Part shown: in pieces, positions 36,796 to 45,364 of the stretch | Numbering within the stretch: position 1 is the stretch's first letter | Layout of the letters: each line of letters opens with the position of its first letter | NCBI RefSeq assembly: GCF_001425945.1 | Contig: NZ_LMEB01000001.1 | Span: forward strand, 124,001-188,000 | Source of the DNA: Brevundimonas sp. Root1279 | GTDB lineage: Bacteria > Pseudomonadota > Alphaproteobacteria > Caulobacterales > Caulobacteraceae | DNA: 64,000 bases | Direction: 5' to 3' | Notes under the pieces: generated by a model | Database searches by the model: none | The model's input: the letters and a program-made list of their open reading frames with translations, nothing else | What the model was told of the DNA's origin: nothing | Translations under genes and position numbers: made by a program

Positions 36796-37260
36796 ATGTC
36801 CTTCCGAACCCTCCTCGTCGCCTCCGCCGTGCTCGCTTTCGCGGCCCCCGCCGCCGCCCTGGCCCAGACTGCGCCGGCCACGCCTCCGCCGGCGACGGCC
36901 GCGCAGGCCCCGACCCCGGAACAGATCGCCCTCGAGGCCAAGGCCGACGCCTTCAAGGCGCGCATGGAGGCGATGGCGGGTGAAATGCGCACCGTCATCA
37001 CCGCCTCGGGCGGCGACCAGGCCAGCGCCAACTCACAACTGGACGCCATCGCCGCGCGCTATCAGCCGGAGGCCGACGCCTTCGCCGCCGAGGTCGTGGC
37101 CCTGATCAACGCCGAGGCCGCCAAGAGCACGGACGAGGCCGAGAAGGCCCAGATGCTCGCCGCAGCCCCGCAGGTGCAGACCGCCATCGGCTCGATCCCG
37201 GGCCAGATCCGGGCCAGCCTCGTGGCCGCCGCCTCGGCCCCGGCCGCCGCTCCCCAATAG
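36796..37260 (+). CDS. Small secreted helical protein A
   Basis: No named family recognised. The 154-residue product has a signal peptide (MSFRTLLVASAVLAFAAPAA, cut after ALAQ), a Pro/Ala-rich linker, then an all-helical region rich in Ala, Glu and Asp (EQIALEAKADAFKARMEAMA, LDAIAARYQPEADAFAAEVV). AGGAAA before the ATG fixes the start. It resembles the next gene, with matching DAFKARMEAMAGE / EAFEARMEEFGKR and RYQPEADAF / EYQGDVEAF segments, so the two are tandem paralogs. Probably periplasmic. Confidence 0.75.
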   Translation: MSFRTLLVASAVLAFAAPAAALAQTAPATPPPATAAQAPTPEQIALEAKADAFKARMEAMAGEMRTVITASGGDQASANSQLDAIAARYQPEADAFAAEVVALINAEAAKSTDEAEKAQMLAAAPQVQTAIGSIPGQIRASLVAAASAPAAAPQ

Positions 37261-37266
37261 GGCTTC

Positions 37267-37314
37267 ATCGCTGTAGGGCGGTCGCCTCGTCGCCGCCTTA
37301 CAGCGATTTCACTT
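37267..37314 (+). terminator. Strong hairpin between the two secreted-protein genes
   Basis: ATCGCTGTAGGGCGG pairs with CCGCCTTACAGCGAT over 15 positions with one G-U pair and an 11-base loop. TTCACTT follows. It starts six bases past the stop of secreted protein A and should separate the two paralogs into different transcripts. Confidence 0.7.
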
Positions 37315-37366
37315 GAGACTGGACGGCGTTCGGCGGACCTTGCGGGACCTTTCAGGAGCTCTCGCC

Positions 37367-37957
37367 ATGATCAAGGCCCTGTCGCTCGCCGCCGCCCTCG
37401 CCCTTCTGCCGCTTTCGGCCTCAGTCGCCCATGAGATGCGCGGCCCGGCGGAAGACGCCCTTGAGGCCGCCGCGGAGGCCTTCGAAGCCCGCATGGAGGA
37501 GTTCGGCAAGCGCGCCGAGGCGATCTCCGACGACAAGTCCCTGACCGACAACCAGAAGGAAGCGCGCATCGCAGTCCTCTGGAACACTGAGTACCAGGGC
37601 GACGTCGAGGCCTTCACCCGCCTGGCCACCGAGCACGCCGGCGACATCGCCGCCGAGGCCCTGGCCGAGGTCGACGTCGAAGCGGTGGTCGCAGAGGCCA
37701 TGGCCGAAGCCCAGGTCGAAGCGGAGGCCGAAATCGCCGGCGCCGTGGCCTCAGCCCAGGGCATGGCCGTCAACGGCGCCTGGGCCTCGAACGACCCCGA
37801 GCACATGGCGACCTACGGCCTGGTGGCGGAATACGCCGCCGGTGAGGCTCTGGAAGCTCTGGACGAGATCGACGCCGAGGTGGACATCGACGTCGACGTC
37901 GATGTGGACGCCGAAGACGTCGCTCCGGCCACCGCCCCGGCCGCGCCGCAAAACTGA
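37367..37957 (+). CDS. Small secreted acidic protein B
   Basis: A 196-residue exported protein with a signal peptide (MIKALSLAAALALLPLSASV, cut near AHE). The helical body (AEAFEARMEEFGKRAEAISD, RLATEHAGDIAAEALAEVDV) is related to the gene just upstream. A distinctive acidic tail has alternating Asp/Val: EVDIDVDVDVDAEDV, then an Ala/Pro end. Such alternation could bind cations, but no calcium-binding motif is exact. AGGAGCT precedes the ATG. Function unknown; probably periplasmic. Confidence 0.75.
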   Translation: MIKALSLAAALALLPLSASVAHEMRGPAEDALEAAAEAFEARMEEFGKRAEAISDDKSLTDNQKEARIAVLWNTEYQGDVEAFTRLATEHAGDIAAEALAEVDVEAVVAEAMAEAQVEAEAEIAGAVASAQGMAVNGAWASNDPEHMATYGLVAEYAAGEALEALDEIDAEVDIDVDVDVDAEDVAPATAPAAPQN

Positions 37958-37999
37958 ACGGTGCTTGACGGCTTGACCGCCTGACGCGACACGGCGGCC

Positions 38000-38632
38000 A
38001 TGTCCCGCCTGCCCGTCGACCCGCATCTCTATCTGACCTTCCTCGGCGTCATGGCCGTGATGGCGCTGACGCCGGGTCCGGCCAATCTGTTCTCGGTCGC
38101 CAACGGGGTGCAACGGGGCAAGGCCGGGGCCCTGGCCGGCGTCGTCGGCATGAACGTCGCGACCCTGGTGTGGTTCGGCGCCGCCGCCCTGGGTCTGGGC
38201 GCCCTGGTTCACGCCTTCCCCGAGATTTTCCGCCTCATCTCGATCGGCGGAGCGCTCTATGTCGTCTGGCTCGGGATCAACGCCCTGCGGGGAGCCTTCC
38301 GCACCGCCGCCGATCCGAACGCGCCCGTGGTCCGCCTCGGTCGGAGCGCCATCGTCGACGGCTTCATGGTCCAGATCGCCAATCCGAAGGCGATCCTGTT
38401 CTTCACCGCCGTCCTGCCGCCGTTCCTGGATGTCGAACGCCCCGCCGCTCCCCAGCTCGCCCTGTTCGCCTGCGCGACCATCGGCATGGACGTGCTGTCG
38501 ATGTCCGCATACGGTCTAGGTGGCGCAGCCTTGGCGAGGCGGATGTCCGAACCGCGATTCCGTCGCGGATTCGCGCTTGTGACCGGTGTTCTGCTTCTCG
38601 CTGCGGCCGGACTTATTGTTTCGCGATTATAA
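38000..38632 (+). CDS. LysE/RhtB-family amino-acid exporter
   Basis: A 210-residue inner-membrane protein with six hydrophobic helices. The family signature ALTPGPANLFSVANGVQRGK lies near residue 23, and FMVQIANPKAILFFTAVLPP near 120 is the second conserved loop. RhtB-type proteins export amino acids or related metabolites such as homoserine or threonine; the substrate here is unknown. It lies 42 bases after secreted protein B, and the next gene has its own promoter. Confidence 0.9.
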   Translation: MSRLPVDPHLYLTFLGVMAVMALTPGPANLFSVANGVQRGKAGALAGVVGMNVATLVWFGAAALGLGALVHAFPEIFRLISIGGALYVVWLGINALRGAFRTAADPNAPVVRLGRSAIVDGFMVQIANPKAILFFTAVLPPFLDVERPAAPQLALFACATIGMDVLSMSAYGLGGAALARRMSEPRFRRGFALVTGVLLLAAAGLIVSRL

Positions 38633-38648
38633 CGGCTTGTCTCTGATC

Positions 38649-38673
38649 GGAACCACGCTGTTCATGTGCCGTT
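38649..38673 (+). promoter_or_regulatory. EcfG (general stress response) promoter
   Basis: GGAAC-N16-CGTT is a full match to the promoter recognised by the alphaproteobacterial general-stress sigma factor EcfG, called SigT in Caulobacter. It lies between the LysE gene stop and the lipoprotein ATG, with about 35 bases of expected leader that contains the AAGGAG ribosome binding site and a small CGCTTC-CT-GAAGCG palindrome. Confidence 0.75.
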
Positions 38674-38714
38674 CAGCAGGAATGGCGCTTCCTGAAGCGT
38701 CAAGGAGAACTTCC

Positions 38715-39281
38715 ATGAAAACCCGTGTCCTCAAGCCCTTGCTGCTGGCGGCGACGGCAGCCCTGGCGCTCTCGGCCTGTGCGACCGCGACCCCCTATGG
38801 TCCAGCGGGACCGGATAGCCGCTACGGCTATTCAGACCAGCGGATCACCTCCGACCGCTACCGCATCAACTTCTCCGGCAATTCGGTGACCTCGCGCGAT
38901 CAAGTCGAGATGTCGCTGCTTCTGCGCGCCGCCGAACTGACGCTGGAGAGCGGCAACGACTGGTTCGCGACCGTCAACCGCGTGACCGACCGCAATGTCC
39001 GCTACAGCTCCACCGGGGATCCCTGGTACGGCATGTACGGCTCCTACTGGGGCCCGTCCTGGCGCTACTATCACCGGGGCTACTGGAGCCCGTGGGGCGG
39101 CGGCCCTTGGGGTCCCGGCTGGGGCCCCGGCTATGACACCCGCGAGATCGATCGGTACGAAGCTTCGGCGGAGATCCTGGTCGGTCGGGGGGCCAAGCCG
39201 GCCGACGACGCCAACGCCTTTGACGCCCGTGAGGTCGTCCAGAACCTCGGACCGCTCGTAGCGCGTCAGGCGGCGCAATAA
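38715..39281 (+). CDS. CC0125/CC1285-family lipoprotein
   Basis: A 188-residue lipoprotein with lipobox LSAC (Cys22). The conserved part is SDRYRINFSGNSVTSRDQVE followed by LLLRAAELTLESGNDWF, shared with the Caulobacter CC0125/CC1285 family. The middle is Trp/Tyr/Gly-rich (YWGPSWRYYHRGYWSPWGGG), and the C-terminal part is EILVGRGAKPADDANAFDAR. Function unknown; likely outer-membrane or periplasmic. AAGGAG before the ATG fixes the start. The EcfG promoter upstream suggests induction by general stress. A strong terminator follows. Confidence 0.9.
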   Translation: MKTRVLKPLLLAATAALALSACATATPYGPAGPDSRYGYSDQRITSDRYRINFSGNSVTSRDQVEMSLLLRAAELTLESGNDWFATVNRVTDRNVRYSSTGDPWYGMYGSYWGPSWRYYHRGYWSPWGGGPWGPGWGPGYDTREIDRYEASAEILVGRGAKPADDANAFDAREVVQNLGPLVARQAAQ

Positions 39282-39287
39282 GGATCA

Positions 39288-39318
39288 GGGCCCCGGGCGG
39301 ATCGCTCGGGGCCTTTTT
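39288..39318 (+). terminator. Intrinsic terminator after the lipoprotein gene
   Basis: GGCCCCG pairs with CGGGGCC around an 11-base loop and is followed by TTTTT. It begins seven bases after the stop codon and is the clearest plus-strand intrinsic terminator in the window. Confidence 0.88.
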
Positions 39319-39329
39319 CCTTTGGAGGC

Positions 39330-40070
39330 TCAGCCCAGTCGCGGCGTCTTGAGGCGGCGCTTGTTGGCGTGGCTCTCGGGCGCCGAGCCCATCTCTTCGG
39401 GTAGTTCGCCCTTGAAGTAGAACCGCTGCCAGGCCTCCTTGGCGGCGTTCGGATCACCGGCGGCGAGCCGCTTGTTGAAGTCGGTCCGCTGGCGGTTCCA
39501 GGCTTCGAACTGGCCCTTCATCACCGGATTGGACTCCAGGGTCCGGATCACCGGCTGGATCGTCTCCACCTTGTGGTGCTCGACCGGCAGGATGAAGCAA
39601 AAGGGCTCGCCGCGCTCGAAGCGGATGCGGCCCGGGCGCGTGAACAGCCAGTTCATGGTGAAGGGGAAGGGCAGCCAGTCGGTCTCGATGATGCCGACGA
39701 GCGGCTGGATCCCGTCCTTGATGTGGTTCGGCGCGCCCGAGCACATCAGCCCCCACCCCGGCGGGGTGCGGAACAGGTATTGCGGATGCATCGTCAGTAC
39801 GCCGCGCGTGAAGTGCGAGGTGACGACCTGCTTCAGGTTCGGATGCGGCCGGTCCGGGGTGATGAGGATGTCGTCCTGGTTCGGGCCCCCGTTCCATTCG
39901 GCGGTGAAGCCGATCGGGCAGAGGATTTCCCAGCCGGTCGTGTTGGCCATGTTCAGGGGCAGGCAGCGATACGGGTGCCGCGCCGCGAAATTATCCATCC
40001 AGTCGCGCGCTTGCCGCCCCGGCACCAGATCGCAGGGCTGGTCCGACATCGGGTAGCATTCCAGTTCCAC
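39330..40070 (-). CDS. DUF6065-family protein
   Basis: A 246-residue soluble protein with the DUF6065 features YRCLPLNMANTTGWEILCPI, FTAEWNGG, and LFRTPPGWGLMCSGAPNHIK. The aromatic- and Pro-rich core with TNWLF-type segments (FTMNWLFTRPGRIRFERGEP) recalls cupin-like or dioxygenase folds, but no iron ligands can be assigned with confidence. The start is a GTG with GGAGAG seven bases upstream. No function is known. It converges on the lipoprotein gene and diverges from the tRNA-deacylase gene. Confidence 0.85.
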   Translation of the reverse strand: MELECYPMSDQPCDLVPGRQARDWMDNFAARHPYRCLPLNMANTTGWEILCPIGFTAEWNGGPNQDDILITPDRPHPNLKQVVTSHFTRGVLTMHPQYLFRTPPGWGLMCSGAPNHIKDGIQPLVGIIETDWLPFPFTMNWLFTRPGRIRFERGEPFCFILPVEHHKVETIQPVIRTLESNPVMKGQFEAWNRQRTDFNKRLAAGDPNAAKEAWQRFYFKGELPEEMGSAPESHANKRRLKTPRLG

Positions 40071-40123
40071 GGCGGCTCTCCGGACGGTATCGAAGGATGA
40101 TCCATCCTCCCTAGCTGCGCCCG

Positions 40124-40663
40124 ATGACCGAACACAAGACGCCCGATCTTCCGCTCCAACCGGCTTTCGACCGCGACCGCCTGCTGGCTTGGTTCGAGGG
40201 CCACGGCCTGGCCCAGACGACGCACCACCACCCGGCCGTCTTCCGCGTCGAGGAGGGGCTGGAGCTCAAGGCCGCCATGCCCGGCGCCCACACCAAGAAT
40301 CTGTTCCTCAAGGACAAGAAGGGTCAGCTGTGGCTGATCTCGGCGCGCCAGGACACGGTCATCGACCTGAAGCGGGCGCCCCGGACCATCGGCTCGGACC
40401 GGCTCAGCTTCGGCAATGAGGGGCTGCTCTACGAGACCCTGGGCCTGACACCGGGGTCGGTGACCGCCTTCGGCCTCGTCAACGACCCGGAACAGCGCGT
40501 GACCTTCGTGCTCGACAAGGCCCTGTGGGACGCCGAGGTGGTCAATTTCCACCCCCTCACCAACACCGCCACCACGGCCATGTCCCAGGCCGAGTTCCGG
40601 AAATTCCTGGCGCTGCTGGGTCGGGAACCGATCGTCGTCGACTTCGAGCGTCTGGAGGGCTGA
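40124..40663 (+). CDS. Prolyl-tRNA editing deacylase (ProXp-ala / PrdX type)
   Basis: A free-standing YbaK/INS domain of 179 residues that hydrolyses mischarged tRNA-Pro, most often Ala-tRNA-Pro. The conserved [20 protein letters not shown] near residue 52 and [20 protein letters not shown] near 110 are hallmarks of the ProXp-ala group. [15 protein letters not shown] closes the domain. It complements ProRS enzymes that lack the inserted editing domain, as in alphaproteobacteria. The gene is alone, with a convergent neighbour three bases downstream. Confidence 0.9.
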   Translation: MTEHKTPDLPLQPAFDRDRLLAWFEGHGLAQTTHHHPAVFRVEEGLELKAAMPGAHTKNLFLKDKKGQLWLISARQDTVIDLKRAPRTIGSDRLSFGNEGLLYETLGLTPGSVTAFGLVNDPEQRVTFVLDKALWDAEVVNFHPLTNTATTAMSQAEFRKFLALLGREPIVVDFERLEG

Positions 40664-40666
40664 CGC

Positions 40667-41041
40667 CTAGGCGGCGTTGAACCGGCGGCGGGCCGAAAGG
40701 CAGTAGCCGATGGTCACCACCATGCCGAGGATAATCGCCGCGCAACCGCCGATCAGCGCCACGTCGAACGGGGCGAAGACCCAGAGGCCGGCGTAGACAA
40801 GGCCGCTGAGCGCCATGGACCAGCCGCCCACGCGATGCACCTGTTGCGCGGCGGCGCTGGGCGCGAACTGTTTGGGCATGCGGTTTCCGTACCAGGCGAC
40901 CTGCAGGCCGATGGCGCACAGCACGATCCGGGTCGTCGTATCGCTATCGATCCAACCCTGCTGTCGCGCGAAGCTGGCGCCGAGCGCCAGGATCAGGACG
41001 GCGGCGGCGGAGGCGAGGGCGTGCCGGATTTCACTCTTCAT
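40667..41041 (-). CDS. SdpI-like membrane protein
   Basis: A 124-residue protein with four hydrophobic helices (about residues 8-25, 36-52, 74-90, 93-115). The loop YGNRMPKQFAPSAAAQQVHR followed by VGGWSMALSGLVYAG resembles the GN.MPK...HR..G signature of SdpI. In Bacillus SdpI gives immunity to the SdpC toxin and sequesters the SdpR repressor. The start overlaps the ArsR-type gene stop as ATGA, which is the same sdpR-sdpI order. No SdpC-like toxin was found nearby. Identity is inferred from pattern and context. Confidence 0.7.
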   Translation of the reverse strand: MKSEIRHALASAAAVLILALGASFARQQGWIDSDTTTRIVLCAIGLQVAWYGNRMPKQFAPSAAAQQVHRVGGWSMALSGLVYAGLWVFAPFDVALIGGCAAIILGMVVTIGYCLSARRRFNAA

Positions 41042-41334
41042 CTCGCAGTCTCCTTGTCGGGGCGGGGCGCTTCCGCGCCGAGGCCGAACGAATGGACGAA
41101 GCCCAGCAGCGCTTCTTCGAGCACCGACAGCTTCAGGTGATAGATGACGGACTTGCCGGCCTTCTCGGCGTGGACCAGGTCGGCCTCTTTCAGCACGGCG
41201 AAATGCGCCGACATGGTCGGCTTGGAGACGTCGAACTGATCGGCCAGATCGCCAGCGCTCATCGGCCCCTGGCGGAGAAGTTGCAGCACCCGGCGGCGGG
41301 TCGGATCGGAAAGGGCTCTAAAGACTTGGCTCAT
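41038..41334 (-). CDS. SdpR-like ArsR-family repressor
   Basis: A 98-residue winged helix-turn-helix protein: VFRALSDPTRRRVLQLLRQG, MSAGDLADQFDVSKPTMSAH (recognition helix), and AVLKEADLVHAEKAGKSVIY (wing). There are no cysteines, so it cannot be a thiol-based metal sensor. The sequence fits autorepressor SdpR-type proteins better than ArsR proper. It precedes and overlaps the SdpI-like gene. A perfect 18-base palindrome lies 5 bases upstream of its start and is almost certainly its operator, implying autoregulation. Confidence 0.88.
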   Translation of the reverse strand: MSQVFRALSDPTRRRVLQLLRQGPMSAGDLADQFDVSKPTMSAHFAVLKEADLVHAEKAGKSVIYHLKLSVLEEALLGFVHSFGLGAEAPRPDKETAR

Positions 41335-41339
41335 GATGA

Positions 41340-41357
41340 GATGATTAGCTAATCATC
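41340..41357. promoter_or_regulatory. Operator palindrome of the SdpR-like repressor
   Basis: GATGATTAGCTAATCATC is a perfect 9+9 palindrome, AT-rich in a GC-rich genome, five bases before the repressor start codon. Such sites are bound by dimeric ArsR-family proteins. Its closeness to the ATG means binding would block transcription start or early elongation. The 200 bases between it and purH hold no other recognisable element. Confidence 0.8.
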
Positions 41358-41559
41358 GAAATGAGTCAAGAGCGGTCTGAACACGGTCATGCGCTTGCAG
41401 CGTCCTGCGGCCGTCGTCGAGGCTGGTGACGGAGTGGATCGCGGTCAGGTCTCAGCGATTGAGCTTATGCAGGCCCAGCATTGATCGCGGCTGACTTTCC
41501 GCCCGTCCCCTGCTAGAGCCCCGCGCGTCTCCCCGACCTCCAGCCTTACGGACGCCGCC

Positions 41560-43164
41560 ATGCCCGCCGCTCCCGACTTTCCCCCCGCGCCCGACCGCGT
41601 GGCGCCGAAGCGCGCCCTGATCTCGCTGTCGGACAAGACCGGGCTGGAGGACGCCGCCCGCGCCCTGCACGACCTCGGCGTCGAACTGGTCTCGACCGGC
41701 GGCACTCGGGCCGCCATCGCCGGTTTCGGCCTGCCGGTGAAGGACGTCGCCGACCTGACCGGCTTCCCGGAGATGATGGACGGCCGGGTCAAGACCCTGC
41801 ACCCGGTGGTGCACGGCGGCCTGCTCGGCGTGCGCGACGCGCCGTCCCATGCCGCCGCGATGTCCGAGCACGGCATCGGCGGCATCGATATCGCCTGGAT
41901 CGACCTCTATCCGTTCGAGGCCACGGTGGCGTCGGGCGGCGGCTTCGAGGCGGCGGTCGAGAACATCGACATCGGCGGCCCGGCCATGATCCGCTCTGCG
42001 TCGAAGAACCACGGCTATGTCGCCGTCTGCGTCGACAAGGTCGCCGTCGACGAGGTCCTGGCCGCGCTCAGGACCGACGGCGCCACCTCGCTCGAGCTGC
42101 GCAAGCGCCTGGCGGCCCGCGCCTTCGCCCGCACCGCCGCTTATGACGCCGCCGTCTCGGGCTGGTTCGCGCAGCAAGTCGGCGACGAGGCCCCGGCCCG
42201 CAAGTCGATTTCCGGCTCCCTGGCCCAGACCCTCCGCTACGGCGAGAACCCGCACCAGACGGGCGCCTTCTACCGCACCGGCGAGCGTCGTCCGGGCGTG
42301 GCCTACGCGGAACAGCTGCAGGGCAAGGAGCTGGGCTACAACAACATCGCCGACGCCGACGCCGCCTATGAGCTGGTCGCCGAGTTCGAGGCCCCGGCCG
42401 TCGTCATCGTCAAACACGCCAACCCGTGCGGCGTGGCCGTCGGCAAGGACCTGTCGGAAGCCTATGCGCGGGCCCTCGAGTGCGACGCCGTCTCGGCCTT
42501 CGGCGGAGTGATCGCGGTCAACCGTCCGCTGAACGGCGACGACGCCCGAGCCATCACCGGCATCTTCACCGAGGTGGTCATCGCCCCCGGCGCCGATGAG
42601 GAAGCCAAGGAAGTCTTCGCCGCCAAGAAGAACCTGCGCCTCCTGATCACCGACGGCCTGCCGGACCCGCACGGGGCGGGCGAGGTGTTCCGATCGGTCG
42701 CCGGCGGCTTCCTCGTGCAGTCGCGCGACCGCAGCCTGATCAAGCCGTCCGACCTGAAGATCGTCACGCGCCGCCAGCCGACGCCGACAGAGATCCAGGA
42801 CATGCTGTTCGCCTTCACCGTGGCCAAGCACGTCAAGTCCAACGCCATCGTCTACGCCAAGGACGGCCAGACCGCCGGCATCGGCGCCGGCCAGATGAAC
42901 CGCCGTGACTCCGCCCGCATCGCCGCCATCCGCGCCAAGGAAGCCGGCGAGGCCAAGGGCCTGGCCCACTCCCTGGCCGAGGGGTCGGCCTGCGCGTCGG
43001 AAGCCTTCTTCCCGTTCGCCGACGGCCTGCTCGAAGCGATCGCCGCCGGCGCCACGGCGGTGATCCAGCCGGGCGGCTCGATGCGCGACGCCGAGGTCAT
43101 CGCCGCCGCCGACGAGAAGGGCATCGCCATGGCCTTCACGGGCGTGCGGGTCTTCCGGCACTGA
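41560..43164 (+). CDS. purH: Bifunctional AICAR transformylase / IMP cyclohydrolase
   Basis: Catalyses the last two steps of IMP synthesis. The N-terminal MGS-like cyclohydrolase domain has [20 protein letters not shown], and the VSTGG and [16 protein letters not shown] motifs. The C-terminal transformylase has [15 protein letters not shown] near 225, [16 protein letters not shown] near 283 (catalytic Lys-His), and [12 protein letters not shown] near 445. The 534-residue length is normal. Its stop codon overlaps the proposed CTG start of the following GNAT gene. In related genomes it neighbours the heparinase-like gene, now 33 kb away. Confidence 0.97.
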   Translation: MPAAPDFPPAPDRVAPKRALISLSDKTGLEDAARALHDLGVELVSTGGTRAAIAGFGLPVKDVADLTGFPEMMDGRVKTLHPVVHGGLLGVRDAPSHAAAMSEHGIGGIDIAWIDLYPFEATVASGGGFEAAVENIDIGGPAMIRSASKNHGYVAVCVDKVAVDEVLAALRTDGATSLELRKRLAARAFARTAAYDAAVSGWFAQQVGDEAPARKSISGSLAQTLRYGENPHQTGAFYRTGERRPGVAYAEQLQGKELGYNNIADADAAYELVAEFEAPAVVIVKHANPCGVAVGKDLSEAYARALECDAVSAFGGVIAVNRPLNGDDARAITGIFTEVVIAPGADEEAKEVFAAKKNLRLLITDGLPDPHGAGEVFRSVAGGFLVQSRDRSLIKPSDLKIVTRRQPTPTEIQDMLFAFTVAKHVKSNAIVYAKDGQTAGIGAGQMNRRDSARIAAIRAKEAGEAKGLAHSLAEGSACASEAFFPFADGLLEAIAAGATAVIQPGGSMRDAEVIAAADEKGIAMAFTGVRVFRH

Positions 43165-43631
43165 TTCCGACGCCGATCAGGATCGTCGCGGCTCGACCGG
43201 ACGATCCGGCGGCCGCAGGCGTCCTCGACGCCCTGTCGAACGCCCTGCAGGCGATCACCGGCGACGACGGCCGCGGCTCATTCAGCGACGCAGACATGTC
43301 GCAGGCGGATGCGGCCTTCCTGCTGGCGTTCGACGAAGGTGGTCAGGCCGTCGGCTGCGGCGCTCTGCGCCCCCTCGACCGGTCCGGGATCGGCGAGGTG
43401 AAACGGATGTTCGCCGCGCCGCACACGCGAGGCGTCGGCAGCGCCTTGCTGCTGGCGCTCGAAACGGCGGCGCTGGAGATGGGCTACAGGGCGCTGTGGC
43501 TGTCCACCCGCCGCGTGAATCGACCCGCCGTCGCGTTCTACAGCCGGCATGGCTACGCCGAGATCGAGCCGTTCGGTCGCTACGTGAACCGTCCTGAGTC
43601 CGTCTGCATGGGCCGCCAGCTTCACCGCTGA
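43161..43631 (+). CDS. GNAT-family acetyltransferase, probable CTG start
   Basis: The acetyl-CoA motif [20 protein letters not shown] and the C-terminal [20 protein letters not shown] show a complete GNAT core. The first ATG (43296) would drop the N-terminal strand and helix; in-frame sequence upstream reads [20 protein letters not shown], a normal GNAT beginning. No ATG, GTG or TTG exists there. A CTG at 43161 overlaps the purH stop as CTGA, like the usual ATGA coupling, and gives 156 residues; ATT at 43164 is the other option. Substrate unknown. Confidence 0.75.
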   Translation: MIPTPIRIVAARPDDPAAAGVLDALSNALQAITGDDGRGSFSDADMSQADAAFLLAFDEGGQAVGCGALRPLDRSGIGEVKRMFAAPHTRGVGSALLLALETAALEMGYRALWLSTRRVNRPAVAFYSRHGYAEIEPFGRYVNRPESVCMGRQLHR

Positions 43632-43669
43632 CGCTGGCCAATGGCGCCGCGGCCCGGCTAGATGGCCGA

Positions 43670-44425
43670 ATGGACACGCTTGCCGCCCGCTGGTCGCTGC
43701 TCGAACCCCGCATCGCCGTCGTCGGCCCGGACGATGACCGCCCGCGCCCGGCGGTGATCCTGTTCCACGGCTGCGGCGGCTTACGGGACCACCTGCCGCG
43801 CTACGCCGAGGTCGCGAAGGCCGAGGGCTGGCGGGCCTTCATCGTCGATTCCTACGGGCCCCGTGGCTGGAACCGCGCCTTTGCACTGAGCACGGTCTGC
43901 ACGGGCCTGCTTCTACGCGGCTGGGAGCGGGCGGGGGACGTGTTGGCGGCGCTCGACGGGATTTCGAAACGCCCCGACGTGGACGCCTCGAAGATCGTCC
44001 TGGCCGGCTGGAGCCACGGCGGCTGGGGCATCATGGAGGCGCTGAGCGCCGACCGCTCCCGCCCGGCGCTGGGCGTCGCCGACCCCGGCTCCGTGCCGCT
44101 GACGGGGGTGCTCGGGACCTATCTGGCCTATCCCTACATCGGCATCGCCGCGGTCAACCGAATGCGGGCGTGGAAACACTGTCCCAAGACCCTGGCCGTC
44201 ATCGCTCGCGCCGACCATCTGACCACGGTGCGCAATGCGGAGCGGGTCCACGAGATGGTCCGCAACTGCGGCGCCCATGTCGATACCTGGATCGCCGACG
44301 GCACCCACAGCTTCGACGAGCCATCTGGCCAGCCGCCCATGAAGTACGACCCGGACCTGACGGCCGAAGCCCTGCGTCGCTTCGGGGCCCTGCTGCACGA
44401 CACCGCGACGGCTCCGGCGCCGTAG
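43670..44425 (+). CDS. Dienelactone hydrolase-family protein
   Basis: An alpha/beta hydrolase of 251 residues. The oxyanion region AVILFHGCGGLRDHLPRYAE lies near residue 27, the nucleophile elbow is GWSHGGWG near 118 (Ser in G-x-S-x-G), an Asp-containing loop is VIARADHLTT near 180, and the His is in DGTHSFDEPSGQPP near 205. DLH enzymes cleave dienelactones in aromatic breakdown, but many relatives act on other esters or peptides. There is no catabolic cluster nearby, so the substrate is open. Confidence 0.85.
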   Translation: MDTLAARWSLLEPRIAVVGPDDDRPRPAVILFHGCGGLRDHLPRYAEVAKAEGWRAFIVDSYGPRGWNRAFALSTVCTGLLLRGWERAGDVLAALDGISKRPDVDASKIVLAGWSHGGWGIMEALSADRSRPALGVADPGSVPLTGVLGTYLAYPYIGIAAVNRMRAWKHCPKTLAVIARADHLTTVRNAERVHEMVRNCGAHVDTWIADGTHSFDEPSGQPPMKYDPDLTAEALRRFGALLHDTATAPAP

Positions 44426-44464
44426 GAGTTCGCGCGGCGCGCCAAACCGTCTATGGACCCCGCC

Positions 44465-45364
44465 ATGACGACGCTTCTCTACGGCCGGCCCCCGGTGGTC
44501 TTCGATCCGCCCGGCGCGGCGACCCAGACTTCGCCCCTGATCCCGGGCTCGATCCCGCTCGAAACCGTGGCCGAAGGCTCGGCTGAAGCCGCCATGGTCT
44601 ACGCCCCGCCAGGCGTCCTGGAGCGCCGTCACGTCCTGGCCCTGGCCCTGCGCGCTCTGAAGCCCGGCGGCCGCCTCGACGTCATGGCCCCCAAGGACAA
44701 GGGCGGTTCGCGGCTCAGGAAGGAGCTCGAGGCGTTCGGGCTCGAGGTCGGCGAGACCTCAAAGGCCCACCACCGTCGCTGCATGGTCATTCGACCGGCC
44801 GTCGTGGCCGGTCTCGACGAGGCGATCGCCGGCGGGGCGGCGCGCGTGGTGCCGGGTCTCGAGGCCTGGTCTCAGCCCGGGGTCTTCGCCTGGGACCGCA
44901 TAGACGCCGGCTCGGCCCTGCTGGCCTCCGAACTGCCGCCGATGAAGGGCGCGGGCGCCGATCTGGGCTGCGGCTACGGGGCCTTGGCCACGGTGGTCCT
45001 GCGTTCGCCGGCGGTGACGTCGCTGAAGCTCATCGATCTCGACCGCCGCGCCGTCGAAGCTGCGCGACGCAATGTCGAGGACCCGCGCGCCAGCTTCGAC
45101 TGGGCCGACGTGCGCACGCTCGAAGGCGGCGGCGACCTCGACTTCGTGGTCATGAACCCGCCGTTCCACGACGGCGGCGCCGAAGACCGCCGGCTCGGCC
45201 AGGCCTTCGTTCGTCAGGCCGCGGCCATGCTCAAGAAGGGCGGCGTCCTGTGGCTCGTCGCCAACCGCCACCTGCCTTATGAGGCCGACCTCGACGCCGC
45301 CTTCAAGCGCGTCCGACCGGTCGGCGACGCGGCGGGCTACAAGCTGATCGAGGCGACCAAGTGA
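44465..45364 (+). CDS. rsmC: RsmC-like class I methyltransferase
   Basis: A SAM-dependent methyltransferase with the two-domain layout of RsmC/RlmG, which methylate rRNA guanine at N2. The N-terminal half is a degenerate copy (YAPPGVLERRHVLALALRAL, VMAPKDKGGSRLRKELEAFG). The C-terminal half has the SAM loop GADLGCGYGALATVVL near residue 165 and the catalytic DFVVMNPPFHDGG near 235 (NPPF). I use the ATG at 44465; one at 44453 is also possible. The stop overlaps the next gene's GTG start, so both rRNA-modification genes are coupled. Confidence 0.85.
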   Translation: MTTLLYGRPPVVFDPPGAATQTSPLIPGSIPLETVAEGSAEAAMVYAPPGVLERRHVLALALRALKPGGRLDVMAPKDKGGSRLRKELEAFGLEVGETSKAHHRRCMVIRPAVVAGLDEAIAGGAARVVPGLEAWSQPGVFAWDRIDAGSALLASELPPMKGAGADLGCGYGALATVVLRSPAVTSLKLIDLDRRAVEAARRNVEDPRASFDWADVRTLEGGGDLDFVVMNPPFHDGGAEDRRLGQAFVRQAAAMLKKGGVLWLVANRHLPYEADLDAAFKRVRPVGDAAGYKLIEATK

